From the NCBI GenBank assembly GCA_007570785.1, contig ML664199.1:15987594-16051593 (forward strand): a stretch of 64,000 bases of DNA, written 5' to 3'. Position 1 is the first letter of the stretch; every line of letters begins with the position of its first letter. The position numbers were made by a program, and so were the translations under genes. Of this stretch, positions 1 to 10,815 are shown one piece after another. The notes beneath the pieces are model-generated. The model ran no database searches. It was given only the letters and a program-made list of their open reading frames with translations, and was not told the origin of the DNA. Source of the DNA: Antilocapra americana. Taxonomy: Eukaryota > Chordata > Mammalia > Artiodactyla > Antilocapridae.

Positions 1-867
1 AAAAATATCTTAAGTAGCTTAAGATGTCTAGCTAATAGGAGAAAATGTCTAGCTAGTAGATACCTTCTAGTTATACAACTGTGATCTCACAAACATCCTT
101 AATTTTCAGTGGGCCTAGCAGAAAAGCAGTATCTGAAGATGTCCTCTGTGATTACACATTGTAGAAGTCATCTCTGTAATGCAATGGGCATATAAGAGAG
201 AGGAAGCAGCTTTTGCATTAATGTAGGCTTACTTCATAAACAACCTACTCACCAATCCAAAATGCTACAAATCTCAACTTCAGTATCTAGGGAACCATAA
301 AATTAGGTACACAAAAGACTAAAATTTCAAATTCATAATTACAAAGTTTAGAGGATATTTTGCATTAAATAGAAGAGGTTCCAGGATGCATTGTGCTTTA
401 AATGGGTCCCTGCTGAAGTACATGTGCACACCTTCATTCACCCACAAATGTCTTTTGTGGAGTGGGGCAGATTAGAGCTGAATGATGCACAAAAACTAAA
501 CAATCACTGCAATCAAATCCTAATCAGTAGCTCAGAAAGAACCAACTGCTGTGCCCATTTAAAGAAAGAAGAGAAAGAAAAAATAAAACTTGAAAGAAAG
601 TCTTGTGAACGGAAATGGGAGACCCAGAGTTTCCATTATAGACTTCTTGTGATGTTGTCAATGTCCCAGAAATCAGTGCCATGACAATGGTCATTACTTT
701 TAAAGAACAGAAATGATAGAGAAGGGAAATCATTGGGGATTATTTTCCCAAGTTTCCCAGTCACATCTTACATAAACTGAGTTTAAAATAGTTCATAATG
801 ACTATCATGGCAGTGGTGGTGCAGCAAGAAAGTGAAATACTATTACTGAATAGATCAACTGGACCAG
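1..867. other. No gene or recognised repeat
   Basis: AT-rich sequence with only short open frames. I see no SINE, LINE or LTR landmarks and no convincing exon. The 97-codon frame around 391-684 has no recognisable domain and overlaps another open frame on the opposite strand, as chance frames do. Confidence 0.4.
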
Positions 868-1459
868 TGCCAGCATCCTAATCTGGGCCAACACCCTTTG
901 TCTCAGCCAGGGAGGTGCTTTCTCTAGTCAGATTCATGCAGCCAGTAAGGAAACCAATGCTGAGGCTGGAACAGCACAAGCTTTACTCAATGGCTAAAGA
1001 ATGGGGAAGTGGGAACTTGGTTTGCAAATCAACTTTTCAACCCAGTTTCAATGGAGGCACTATATATATAGGAGAGTCAAAGTAAAAATCAAGAGGATTG
1101 GAAAGAGTGGAAGGAATATATATGACTTATTTTAGAACACGGATGTGGTTTGGACCCGGAGCTGAGGCAGCTCTCCTTTTCAGTCTTGGTATGCTCTTTT
1201 CTGGTGGTTGTCATGGCAATCATCAATTGTCAAGATGCTAATGGGTGTGTCATTTAGCAAGCTAAGGTATTACAATGAGCATATAATGAGACTCAAGGTC
1301 TGCTGGAAGTCAAATCTTCTACCATCTTGTGCCTTGCTGGTTCTAACTGGTTTTTAACTCTTTGCAGCTTACTCCTAAAACTTACATAGGAGTACTGTAA
1401 ATAGTTTATGTTGGATGGAGGGTCAGGGGTATGATTCTGGGGCCACAGCCTTGATAACA
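868..1459 (-). repeat. Probable solo LTR-like element, minus strand
   Basis: Read on the minus strand, a TATA-like run lies at about 1060-1070, followed by a GAGTAAAGC poly(A)-signal-like motif near 980-990 and then a U5-like tail ending near 868. This is the usual order of promoter, polyadenylation signal and U5 in a retroviral LTR. No internal retroviral sequence is seen and the ends are my estimate, because no TSD was found. It could instead be another ancient repeat. Confidence 0.38.
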
Positions 1460-1573
1460 GTATTATGGATAAACACTCTACCAGGAAAGAGATATGTGGT
1501 TTAGTGCTGGGTCTTCACAAATAGTATTTTGGTCAGTTTAGCTTAACAAGCATTTGTGGGGCTATTCCATTTT

Positions 1574-2035
1574 TGTTGGGGTCCTTTAATGGACCGGGAG
1601 ACCTGGTGGTCCGGAGTTGATGGTAAGAAAGTGAGAGAGAGAGAAAGAGAGAAAGAAAGCAAGAATGAAAAAGACACGGGGACCCAAGCCTCTGGTGGAG
1701 GAAGGGTGCTTTAATGATCTTCCTGGGAGTATATATATGTTGTTGTACAAGAAATTTAGACAATGATAAAGATCAGAAAACCAAATGTACAGCAACCATT
1801 GCCAAGGGAACAAGGGAATAATAATAGTCACAAGGTCAGGAAACAATCCATATCTCAAGAAAGAGGATTGAGACTAAGCAGTTCTGTCCTAAGGAGAATG
1901 TTTACAGAGGAGATTCAAGCCTGTCTCATTCTATGACCTCAGTCCTGGGAGCGGTGTGCCATTCTGCTGAAAAGGAACAGAGGACTTATGAAAAACAGCA
2001 TGTCGGAATCCTCCTGTTAAACATTCCCCAATACA
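1574..2035 (-). mobile_element. Solo endogenous retrovirus LTR, minus strand
   Basis: On the minus strand the element begins TGTATTGGGG at 2035 and ends GGACCCCAACA at 1574, giving TG...CA ends with short inverted repeats (TGTTGGGG at 1574; CCCCAATACA ending 2035). A TATA box lies at about 1729-1739 and an ATTAAA poly(A) signal at 1710-1715, followed by a CT-rich U5-like segment. It is flanked by tttt on both sides (1570-1573 and 2036-2039), possibly a 4-bp TSD, although a 6-bp catttt match also fits if the 3' end is placed two bases in. No gag, pol or env sequence adjoins it, so it is a solo LTR left by recombination between two LTRs. Family not assigned. Confidence 0.75.
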
Positions 2036-2334
2036 TTTTCTTTTCATACAGTGAAAGGGTTAAGCCAGATTGTTTCTGAGAGTCATTTCCAACTTTGACA
2101 TTAATTTCTAGGTCCCCAGTTACCTAAGTAACATACACCACTCAAACCTGGACCTACAGTTTGTTCCACTGGCTCAAGATCTCCTAGAAAGATCTCACCC
2201 TGCTCTGACTTCCACCTCTAACTCAATAAAACACAGGGTAAAGGAAGGACCAGTTCGTGTTTACGTAATCATAAAGAATGTTTGTTGCTCCTTCACTTGC
2301 CTTCACTGTAAAAGGCAAGTTATGTCCCTTCTTC

Positions 2335-2626
2335 ATAAACCATGTCTTTACTTAAGAATCACCTCCTTAATGAGTACTTCCCTCACCAATCTACTGCTTC
2401 AGTCTCCAAACCAACAACTGTATTTCCTTTCCTTCTTTATTTCTTTCTCCTAGCACTAATCACCTTGTATTTATTAATGAAATTTATTGTAGAGGCAAAT
2501 GAGTTCATTGAGGGCAAACATTTTTATCCCATTTTTTTCACTGCTGTATTCCCAGTGCCTATATTATAATGCTTGGCACACAGCAGGTGTTCAATAAATA
2601 TTTGTGGAATTAATGAACAAATGAAT
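2335..2626 (+). repeat. L2 LINE 3' end
   Basis: The segment carries the L2 3' end signature: a pyrimidine-rich stretch, a 'ttgagggca' block, 'actgctgtattcccagtgcct', 'tggcacacagcaggtgttcaataaatattt' in broken form, and a terminal series of 'aatgaa' units. L2 is a mammal-wide fossil LINE and this copy has no coding capacity. The 75-codon frame inside it is accidental. Confidence 0.85.
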
Positions 2627-3843
2627 CAGTTCTTTGCTCCCAGGATAACTGTGAACCAAATTTCTAGTTAATACCACTAACATTTCATCCCAGTTATACA
2701 TCTTCAGTGTTCTACTAGTTATACAGATTATAAAATAATCATATAAAATCCTCATTTTAAATCTTGGCATTAGGATACTTCTAATCTGCAACATTATACA
2801 CATTCTCAAGAATACTAGCAAATACAACACCCATATGTCCTTTATAGGTTAGCTGAAAAAAGTGAATCAAAGTTAAAATCTCAGAAGTGTAAAAAGTATC
2901 TTAAAATGCTCCATAGGAAGCACTGGTTAGATATAAACAGAATCTAGATTAAACAAGGCTATTATACAGATTCCTCTTAGATTGATCTCTCAAAAGCACA
3001 ACTGCAGTTGAAGGGCCCTAAAAACAGCTTGGACAAGAGTTAGAAAACCATGCCCATGTTATAACACCGTGGTTTACCTTGAAAGATAAAGTGAGCTTAA
3101 TGTAGGAGAAAACTGAGGCAGCCAAAGGGTTTCAAAGATGCTTCAAACTCCCTAACTAAAGTAAAGCAAGGTTACCTAAAGTATGATGGAAAGGTAAAAG
3201 CTGGATATGTATGAAAAAGGTTTGGAACAGTAACTGGTAAATTCACGAAGGCATTAAGGAGATACATGACAATAACTTTATGGCCATGTCCAGAGTTTTA
3301 TAATGCACCAACTCAAAATGACTGTCCTCCCCAAAAGCATTCAAACTTCCAAAGTCTATTTCTAATCAACTCATTTATCTCACAACCAAATAGCATAAAT
3401 TAAGGAAAGTAAGTAAATAATATGTATATGTCAAGACTGAAAGTCAAAATTCTAAGGGTTCATTAATAACCTGTACAGTATGGTATAATACTGAAGATAT
3501 ATGCCTGTTTTACCTTAATAGAAAATACAGATGAATGCATACTCTCACACCTTATTTTTGCATATAGAGAGAAAATCTACTAAATGATAAATAGGAATGT
3601 GAAAAAAATCCCTACTCCCAGAAAAAGTCCCTAAAGTATTACCTCTGATTTGGGGCTTTAGGGTTCAGACATATTATCTTTTTAAAGTCCAACTGGAAAA
3701 GCTCCTTGGCTTTGCAAAATTAATGTTTGGATGATAAAAAAGTAAACTAAACTTAGGCCTTTTTGACAGGAAAGAAATGAAAGAAGAGACCCCCATCTTT
3801 GGCATTTCTGAAAATGAAGAGATTGTGATCTTAAACGAGAACC
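2627..3843. other. No gene or recognised repeat
   Basis: About 1.2 kb of AT-rich sequence. No exon with splice-like flanks, no SINE and no clear LINE fragment was seen on either strand. Confidence 0.4.
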
Positions 3844-3845
3844 CA

Positions 3846-4125
3846 ACATGCGAGACAGCAAAAGGAACGCAGATGTATAGAATAGACTCATGGACTCTGT
3901 GGATGAGGGTAAGGGTGGGATGATATGGGAGAATGGCATTGAAACATGTTAATTATCATATGTCTAATCAATCGCCAGCCCAGGATTGATGCTCGGGGCT
4001 GGTGCATCGAGATTTCCCGGGGGGAGGGAGGAGGGAGGGACGAGGGAGGGGGGTTCTGGAGGGGGAGCATATGTAAACCCATGGTGATAGCATGGCATTG
4101 TATGGCAAAACTAATAAAAAAAAAT
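3846..4125 (+). mobile_element. 5'-truncated L1, 3' UTR only
   Basis: Matches the ruminant L1 3' end seen twice more in the window (43.1 and 62.3 kb): 'agacagcaaaagg', 'gcagatgtatagaa', 'gaatggcattgaaacatg', a long G-rich gggagggagg block, 'acccatgg' and a terminal A-run at 4115-4123. This copy has an expanded and altered G-rich segment (4017-4065) and is more diverged than the 62.3-kb copy. No TSD could be matched. Confidence 0.85.
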
Positions 4126-5365
4126 TTGAGTTTTGTGGATTGACTATATACAGCAGCAGGAAGTAAAAAGAAGAGATGGGAAGCAAGGTTCTGCATTTTG
4201 AGCAGCTTTTTTAGTTAGGAGAAAACCCTACACAGCCTGTGAACTTAAAGAGACTCAATAAGAGAAGCAGACCACATGATGGTAAAAGGAGAATTTTAAA
4301 TGTCAGTACAAAAGATAGCAGCCACTAGGGTCCCAAGAGCATCAGTGGGGTAAACAGGACCATGCTACACCTCACCCTACCCTACTTACATTAATTACTG
4401 TTCATCCACCCTGAAGTCATCAGCAAATGCTGCCTTGCTGTTCCCAATGTCCTCCTGTGGGGTAATCTCAGATGAAAACCCTCGGTCCTTCTAGTAAAAC
4501 TGATTTAACATTCTTAATTCAAGAAAAATGCTTCTCAATTTTCCTGCACCAATATGCCCAAATAAAAGAGGCTGATGAAATGATAAAAACATCAACTTTG
4601 ATAAGCAATGATCAGAATGTAGACATGGGACTTTGGAGTGGTTGCAGTGGTCATAATTGTAAAAAAAAAAAAAGTCTTTAGACAAAAAGACAATATTCTT
4701 TGGTACTTGAGTGTGATCTATTCTGGTATTGGTCCTTTAACTTAAGTAAAGCTGGACAAATTCTGCCACATTTGCTGTACCATCTGAGCCACCAGGGAGG
4801 CCTACATTCAGTTTAGGGACCTCTAAAAGGCCCACATATAACAACTACTTTCTGCATCACTGTTCTGTCCTTCCCATCTCTAAGTCACCTTCCAGTTATC
4901 TGACCCCCATACATTCCTATGCTCTCCTCTTCCTGGTCCTCATGTCTCTTACTTTGTCCAAGCACTACCTCATTTTGATGACCCAATTGTACCCATTACT
5001 TCAGTTGATTGATTTGACTCATGACATTTAACTATCAATTTTGTATACCTTCTGGCTTTCAATGTCTCTGAAGTTGCAGATAAAGGATAGATAGTCCCAC
5101 TGGGCCAATGCAAACCGGAACTGCTCTCCAGTCTTCTAGTCAGGGAAGAGGGCTCAGACAGGAGTATCTCTCTCCAAGTGGTAAAAGTTTTATATTTATG
5201 TATTTAAATACTGTTACTGCCATCTAAAAACCCCTGGATCATGTCACTTAATCCCTTGAAGAACTTAGCCCTTGGTTCACTGTAACTCTCCTCAATACCC
5301 CTCCTGTCATAATTTTTGTTGATTTCAACATCCACAAGATAGCTATCCAATAATACCCTTGTTAC
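4126..5365. other. No gene; small SINE remnant only
   Basis: Apart from a decayed Bov-tA head at 4776-4804 I recognise nothing. The pyrimidine-rich portion around 4860-5000 might be an old L2 fragment, but it lacks diagnostic 3' end sequence. An A12-13 run occurs near 4661-4673. Confidence 0.35.
4776..4804 (-). repeat. Bov-tA SINE head remnant
   Basis: The minus strand reads as the tRNA-derived head of Bov-tA ('ctgagccaccagggagg' on the plus strand). Only about 29 bases remain, so it is either a severe truncation or a chance match. Confidence 0.45.
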
Positions 5366-5976
5366 TAAGAGTGCAAAAGTTGGCTTAAAGCTCAACATTC
5401 AGAAAACTAAGATCCGGTCCCATCACTTCATGGCAGATAGATGGGGAAACAGTGGGAACAGGGGCTGACTTTATTTTTCTGGGCTCCAAAATCACTGCAG
5501 ATGGTGATGGCAGCCATGAAAGTAAAAGACACTCCATGCAAGGAAAGTTATGACCAACCTAGACACCATATTAAAAAGCAGAGACATTACTTTGTCAACA
5601 AAGGACAGTCTAATCAAGGCTATGCTTTTTTCAGTAGTCATGTATGGATGTGAGAGTTGGACTCTAAAGAAAGCTGAATGCCAAAGAATTGATGCTTTTG
5701 AACTGTGGTGTTGGAGAAGACTCTTGAGAGTCCCTTGGACTGCAAGGAGATCCAACCAGTCCATCCTAAAGAAGATCAGTCCTGGGTGTTCATTGCAAGG
5801 AACAGGAAGAGAAGGGACGACAGAGGATGAGATGGTTGGATGGCATCACCGACTCAATGGACATGGGTTTGGGTGGACTCCGGGAGTTGGTGATGGACAA
5901 GGAGGCCTGGCATGCTGTGGTTCATGGGGTGGCAAAGAGTCGGACACAACTGAACGACTGAACTGAACTGACTCAT
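5366..5976 (+). mobile_element. BovB (RTE) LINE, 3' fragment with internal deletion
   Basis: This is the 3' end of BovB, covering the C-terminal region of the reverse transcriptase polyprotein and ending in the family's 'actgaactgaactga' tail. A 138-codon open frame (5550-5966) keeps the signatures [35 protein letters not shown] (in part) and the terminal [16 protein letters not shown] end in a shifted frame. Compared with the nested BovB at 15.2-15.8 kb, roughly 115 bp is missing after 'ttcattgcaagga' (about 5802), which removes the [12 protein letters not shown] region and shifts the frame. It has no RT catalytic core, so it is dead and 5'-truncated. No clear TSD. Confidence 0.93.
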
Positions 5977-6082
5977 TGCTTGAATTTCTCCTCCCCAATG
6001 TTCTTGTCCTTGACCTAAAACTTGGCACCTATTCCCACAGCCAGATCATGACACTACTAATAACTGTCCCTCTCCACTAACC

Positions 6083-6225
6083 TTTTAATTATTTATTTTA
6101 ATTGAAGGATAATTAGTTTACAACATTGTAGTGATTTTTGCCATACGTCAACATGAATCAGCCATGGGCGCACATGTGTTCCCCATCCAGAACCCCTCTC
6201 CCACCTCCCTCCCGATCCCATCATC
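6083..6225 (-). mobile_element. L1 3' end fragment, minus strand
   Basis: The plus strand reads as the complement of the ruminant L1 3' terminus: 'ttaattgaaggataatt', 'tttacaac', 'atgaatcagccatgg', then 'cacctccctcccgatcccat'. It is about 140 bp, so it is a strongly 5'-truncated insertion. Confidence 0.83.
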
Positions 6226-6429
6226 ACACTTATTCAGGTTTCAAACTACATCCAAGGCTCTAATCTTATACTGGACCCCATACTCCATCCTTAGTCAGTA
6301 ACTCACCTCATGATATTTCCCTCAATCCCCTCCCTTTTAGATCATTCCTATGAAAATCCACCTGCTGTAATATCTCCCATTCAAAAAGGAACTGGTGTCC
6401 CAATTGCTATCAGCTTTATAAAACAGCAA

Positions 6430-6655
6430 TAAAACCTCTCTACCTGTCACTCCTTATTCTACCTATTCTACTTCATTTTTCTCCATAGTGCTTATTATAC
6501 TATGGAGAAAGAAATTATGTATTTATTTGTTTGTCCCCTGTGTATCCTCACCAGAATGTAAATTTCACAGTGAGAGATGGTTTTGTTCTATGAAATATTT
6601 CTAGTTGCCTAGATGGCCTAGAACATAAGGCACTCAATTAAAATCTGATTAAGTA
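6430..6655 (+). repeat. L2 LINE 3' end
   Basis: Shows the L2 order: a pyrimidine-rich lead, 'ttatttgtttgtcccctgtgtatcctcaccagaatgtaaa', 'tagaacataaggcactcaattaaa'. The copy is diverged and non-coding. Confidence 0.7.
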
Positions 6656-7096
6656 AGTAATCTTTCATGCAAGGATCAAGCCATCTTCATGAGTTATCCT
6701 CAGTTACAACTACTAGGGAGCAAAGCTGTTCCCTTCTGTGTCTCTGCTTCTACAGTATCTCGAGATGTCTTTACCAAGGTAATTTATTATCTTTCTTCTG
6801 CCTCTATAGCATGTTAGACTCAACAAACCTGTTCCCTGAACCACTAATTCTCCTAAGCATCACTCATAACATAGTCCATCTTTTTCTCTACAGTTCACAT
6901 AGTCGGTCTTTCCCTATTTGGTTCACATCCAAAATCAAATTCATTATAACTGTATATGCTTCAATTATATTCACTTGATCACATATCCATAGACAATATT
7001 AGAAATCATCCCCAAACATACTTACTCAATAATGGAAAAACTAACACCTCCACATATGAGAGGCAGTGATACAGAAGCTTCTTGAGTATTACAGTG
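6656..7096. other. No gene or recognised repeat
   Basis: A 103-codon frame spans 6667-6978 but shows no domain and no supporting splice or start context. It is probably chance. Confidence 0.35.
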
Positions 7097-7108
7097 CTTC
7101 CGTTGATA

Positions 7109-7229
7109 TTGGAGAAGGAAATGGCAACCCACTCCAGTACTCTTGCCTGGAAAGTCCCTTGGACAGAGGATCCTGGTAGGCTACAGTCCATGGGCAAAGA
7201 GTCAGACACGACTGAGCGACTTCACTTCA
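7109..7229 (+). mobile_element. BovA-type SINE with TSD
   Basis: Contains 'ggagaaggaaatggcaaccc', 'ctccagtactcttgcctgg', 'gtcagacacgactgagcgac', that is the BovB-derived body without the tRNA-derived head. Flanks match over 12 bp with two differences: cttccgttgata (7097-7108) and cttccactgata (7230-7241). Bodies of this kind end in a short 'cttcacttcac' tail and depend on BovB enzymes for movement. Confidence 0.9.
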
Positions 7230-7241
7230 CTTCCACTGATA

Positions 7242-9106
7242 ATGACTTCAAAACCATTTGACTACCCATCAACTGCAACATCTAGATGCATCTTCTGATT
7301 ACCATGTCTTACATGACAAGCCAGTATATTCCAGATTGCCAGGCTGCTAGGTGGGTGGATGAGTGGAATAGAGAGCATTCACAATGTTAATAAGGACTTT
7401 AGAAATGTCTAACTAGTATAGGTTAAAACTTCATAACTATCTAAACTAATCTATCTAAACTGTGTGGACCTTTCTCCTACACCTAGTCTATTATTCAATT
7501 AAAAATAAGAGTGGTTAATGAGTTAATATGAAACCTTAGGTATTGTTCTTTGGTAACTTGTCTCTATTATCAAGTAAACATACAAGGCTAGTTTGTTACT
7601 CCACAGTGATGTAACAAATTACTATGATAACTCATACTACTCTTCATTTATCTTACTTGTCCTGAGAAGTATAATGGAAATAATATTCTCTTTACTAGAG
7701 ATGTTAATTCAAGCACTGCTGCTAGTAATCTAATTGCATTTTCACTGATAAGATCCTTGCTTTGAAAAGGGAAAGTGACACTTAAATATTTACAGTGTGA
7801 TTATTTACACACAATTCCAATTATCCTTAGAAATATTTCTGTGAAAGCAAACAAGAAAAGCCATGCTGGTAGCTTCAAGATGGAAATATTCAATACTTAT
7901 TGTTGTATTGAATTTAATACCAAATATGAATCATTTGGAAACTTGATTAAAACTATAAATAGAAAGCAACCATCTAGTATCTAATGAAAATAATCCCTTT
8001 AATACTATCTTATAGCCTTTGAAATAAAAAGGCAGCTAATAGACTTGTGAGGATAATGTACTGAAACCAAAACAGACTTGGCATCATTTCTGCACAAAAG
8101 CTGTTAACCACCTAAAACAGTGCTGCTGCTAATTTGCTTAAATTAGAACTATGTAAATCTGAGAATACTGGAGTGTCACTCTCCATCTCCCACAGAATCT
8201 GAGAAAATTTACAAGTTTTTGTTTATTTGTCATGTTGGTGTGACACTGAATATTGTGTAACAGATACACTGCTTCTAAATGTACATACTCCAAAAATTCA
8301 TGGATATGGACCCATGTTCTCCATTATCACATGTTCTCAGGGGACTGGACAAGGAGGGTGGTGATGTCTTATTAACAGACTATGGGTCTCTGGGATAGGA
8401 AATCAAAGATGTAGCCCCATTTCCTTTAATGTTAAAAATATAGGAACATAGAATCATTCTTTAACGTGTGCTTTTGCTGAAGTTTGAAGGATGATATTGA
8501 CAAAAAGCCACAATAAGAAACTTTAAAGATTCAAGTGAACCAGTTAAGAAAGGATAAATTGAAATCAACACCTTTCACTATGAGCCTAGATCCATTTATA
8601 CTGCCCCCTTCCTTCACCATTGATTAGTTTCAATTCCAAATATCTGTCTTCTGACATTTTATTTATAATATTTAGGACAAACCACTATGTATCCCTAAAC
8701 AAGAACCTTACACTGTCTCGTCCCACACTTTGGCTCATGTGTTTCCAGCTCCTGAAAAGTCCTGTGCCTTCATTCTCATAAAAAAATCCTAAATTCCTCA
8801 AGTTTGATTTAATTCTTAATTTTAGGGAGACCCTGAAACCATTAAGGCTAGAACAATAAAGGAATTCTGAAAATCATTTGTGACCAAACTCCTTTTTTCT
8901 TTTTTTAAACCAAAAAGAACTCAGGCTTTCCAGCAAGTTTGTGTGACTTATTCCAGTATAAGAGGCAGGTATGTACTGACTCCATGCCCACATCCTCCTA
9001 ATTCCTAATCCAAAGCATTCTATGATTTCTTCAGCTCAGCTGTGACTTTCTCTCTCCCTGGTCTCCCTTGGCCCTGAATGTCCATTGCATTTATTTGGCA
9101 ATCACT
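7242..9106. other. No gene or recognised repeat
   Basis: About 1.9 kb of low-GC sequence that looks single copy. No diagnostic repeat or exon was seen. The 69-codon frame at 7775-7984 has no recognisable motif. Confidence 0.4.
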
Positions 9107-9326
9107 GTGCTGTGTGCTCAGTTGCTTCAGTCATGTCCAACTCTTTGTAACACAATGGACTACAGCCCAACAGGCTCCTCTGTCCATGGTATTCTCCAGG
9201 CAAGAATACTGAAGCGGGTCCAAGCCCTTCTCTAGGGATCCCCCTGACCCAGGGATCAAACCTGCATCTCTTATATCTTCTGCATCGAAAGGCAAATTCT
9301 TCACCACCAGCACCACCAAGGACCTC
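9107..9326 (-). mobile_element. Bov-tA SINE, full length, diverged
   Basis: The plus strand starts with 'gctcagttgcttcagtcatg' and ends with the complement of the tRNA-derived head ('ttcttcaccaccagcaccac'). In minus orientation the head holds the RNA polymerase III A-box-like and B-box-like blocks, with the B box damaged ('ggtttgatccctgg'). About 220 bp, the normal Bov-tA length. Confidence 0.92.
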
Positions 9327-9690
9327 TCCCCACCGCTAGCACCACCAAAGACCTCTCCCCACTATGTGTGCCTAATAACCCTACCTGGACCGTAAGATTC
9401 TCCTCACAGCATCTGACACAAAGCAACCATCAATAATACTTGTTCCACCTTACCACAATATTTGCAACAACCAGTGTTCCCACTGTCTTGTAGATATGTT
9501 GAACACTTGAACTTAACTGGAATTATATGTCAGCAACCTGCAAGAGCAAACTTGGTTAGTCTCCCTTAGTCCAAAAGCCAAAATCCTTATTCCATTTGTT
9601 AAATTCAAAGGCAGCAGCCACAAAACACTCCCAAGACTTCCAAGATCCTCATTATACTGTTCTGTGCACAGAACCAAGATTCTGTGGCTG
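9327..9690. repeat. Possible L2 remnant, otherwise nothing
   Basis: The stretch 9365-9450 has an L2-like 'ctgacacaaagcaaccatcaataatacttgtt' pattern (shown broken: ctgacacaaagcaacc, then caataatacttgtt). The match is weak. The preceding 40 bp contains a repeated 'accaccaaggacctctccccac' unit, duplicated once (9310-9360). Confidence 0.35.
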
Positions 9691-9691
9691 T

Positions 9692-10273
9692 TCAGAAGTG
9701 GGGGACCAAATTTAAAGAGACAAAAACATGTGGAGCCAAGCTGTTAAGCTGAATGAGGGACCAAGTGATGCTCTGACGTGTGGCAGAGAGAACATGGCTA
9801 CAGGTCACTATTTCTTGGGAAGCTCCCTGACTTCTGTCCTGCTGACACTGAGAAATCTGCTGAGTCTGGCCTTTGGTTTCCCTCCTCTTTGACTCAGGTG
9901 GTGGGATAAAGATTTCTGAAGTATCTATGTCTGTTCTTCCAATTCCTACAGGCCTGTGACTGTCATCACCAACTGGCCATCTCTGCAGGCCCTGAGGATC
10001 TTTCACCACTGAAAGTAACAGATGCCACTCTTGCTGCCATGGCAACCACATCTGCCTAGGATAATTGCACACATACAAGGGGTTTGAGCAAGGAGAACAA
10101 GTAAGACACTGCGTGGCAGATGGATAAACACACCTGTTCTTGCCTCTGCTGCTCCCTGCCAGTGAAAGCCACCTCAGGGAGGTCTTAACCAGAAAATACC
10201 CAGATTCCATGCCAGACACCTGACTCTCACAGATACATTCCTTTCCATTCTGACCTCCCAGCCTCCCACACAC
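9692..10273 (-). other. Unassigned 193-codon open frame, GC-richer than surroundings
   Basis: This is one of the longest open frames in the window and does not fall in a LINE I recognise. The predicted protein is Ser/Gln/Trp-rich with no motif, signal peptide or clear hydrophobic span that I can name. The GC content is visibly higher than in neighbouring DNA. It may be part of an old retroviral or LTR element, an unrecognised repeat, or a chance frame in GC-richer DNA. I do not propose a function. Confidence 0.2.
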
Positions 10274-10410
10274 CCAAGGAGTCGGGAACCCCTATGTCCC
10301 AGGTGTCAGGCAGACCCATCCCATCCTCCCTGTGCATGGAGTCATTTCTTCATGATTAATTGTCCCTATCTTCTAAACATATCTGACGTGTATCTTTTTC
10401 TGATACCTTA

Positions 10411-10815
10411 GTTTTTTCCATCTTTTATTTTGATGTGCTAGGACAAAGTTTTCACTCTACTACTGTTCTCACAAAGGTTCTTGGTCTTGAGCTCTTGCAT
10501 AAAATTCCTTTTAAAGTAAGAGTCTTCATCAAAGTCCTGGCTAAGGAACTTAGGCTTTTCTTCCGGAAGCTCCACAAGGTACATGCACATCTAGTGATGC
10601 CAGCTGGCGTGGCAGCCTTGCCTCTTATCCTGAAGCCTCAGACTGTGGTTCTTTCTGTGCATCCTCTGACACGCTAAAACTCTACGAGAGGTTTTCCCTT
10701 CTCTTTGGTAAGAACGGTTTCCTGTTTTGCAGTCAAGCTGGAAATCAATTCTTTGATTTTATAGAAAGATGCTAACACACGTCCAGATTTACATGCAAAC
10801 CAATTACATCCAGTT
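10411..10815 (-). pseudogene. Candidate decayed coding sequence (processed-pseudogene-like)
   Basis: The minus strand reads as coding-like sequence in two frames with one shift and one in-frame stop. A first segment of about 48 codons (ending about 10680) includes FYKIKELISSLTAKQETVL; a second, in another frame, includes QRMHRKNHSLRLQDK, then a stop at 10591-10593, then YLVELPEEKPKFLSQDFDED and a final stop at 10438-10440. An AATAAA signal lies 9 bases beyond that stop (10424-10429), followed 6 bases later by an A6 run. The charged, Leu/Lys/Glu-rich composition resembles a real protein, but I cannot name a parent gene. No TSD was found and chance cannot be excluded. Confidence 0.3.

Noticed and set aside
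9107..9326. tRNA-like promoter boxes in Bov-tA heads as possible tRNA genes
   Set aside because: The cloverleaf is degraded and the head is fused to the BovB-derived body, so these are SINEs, not tRNA genes. The same applies to all other Bov-tA copies.
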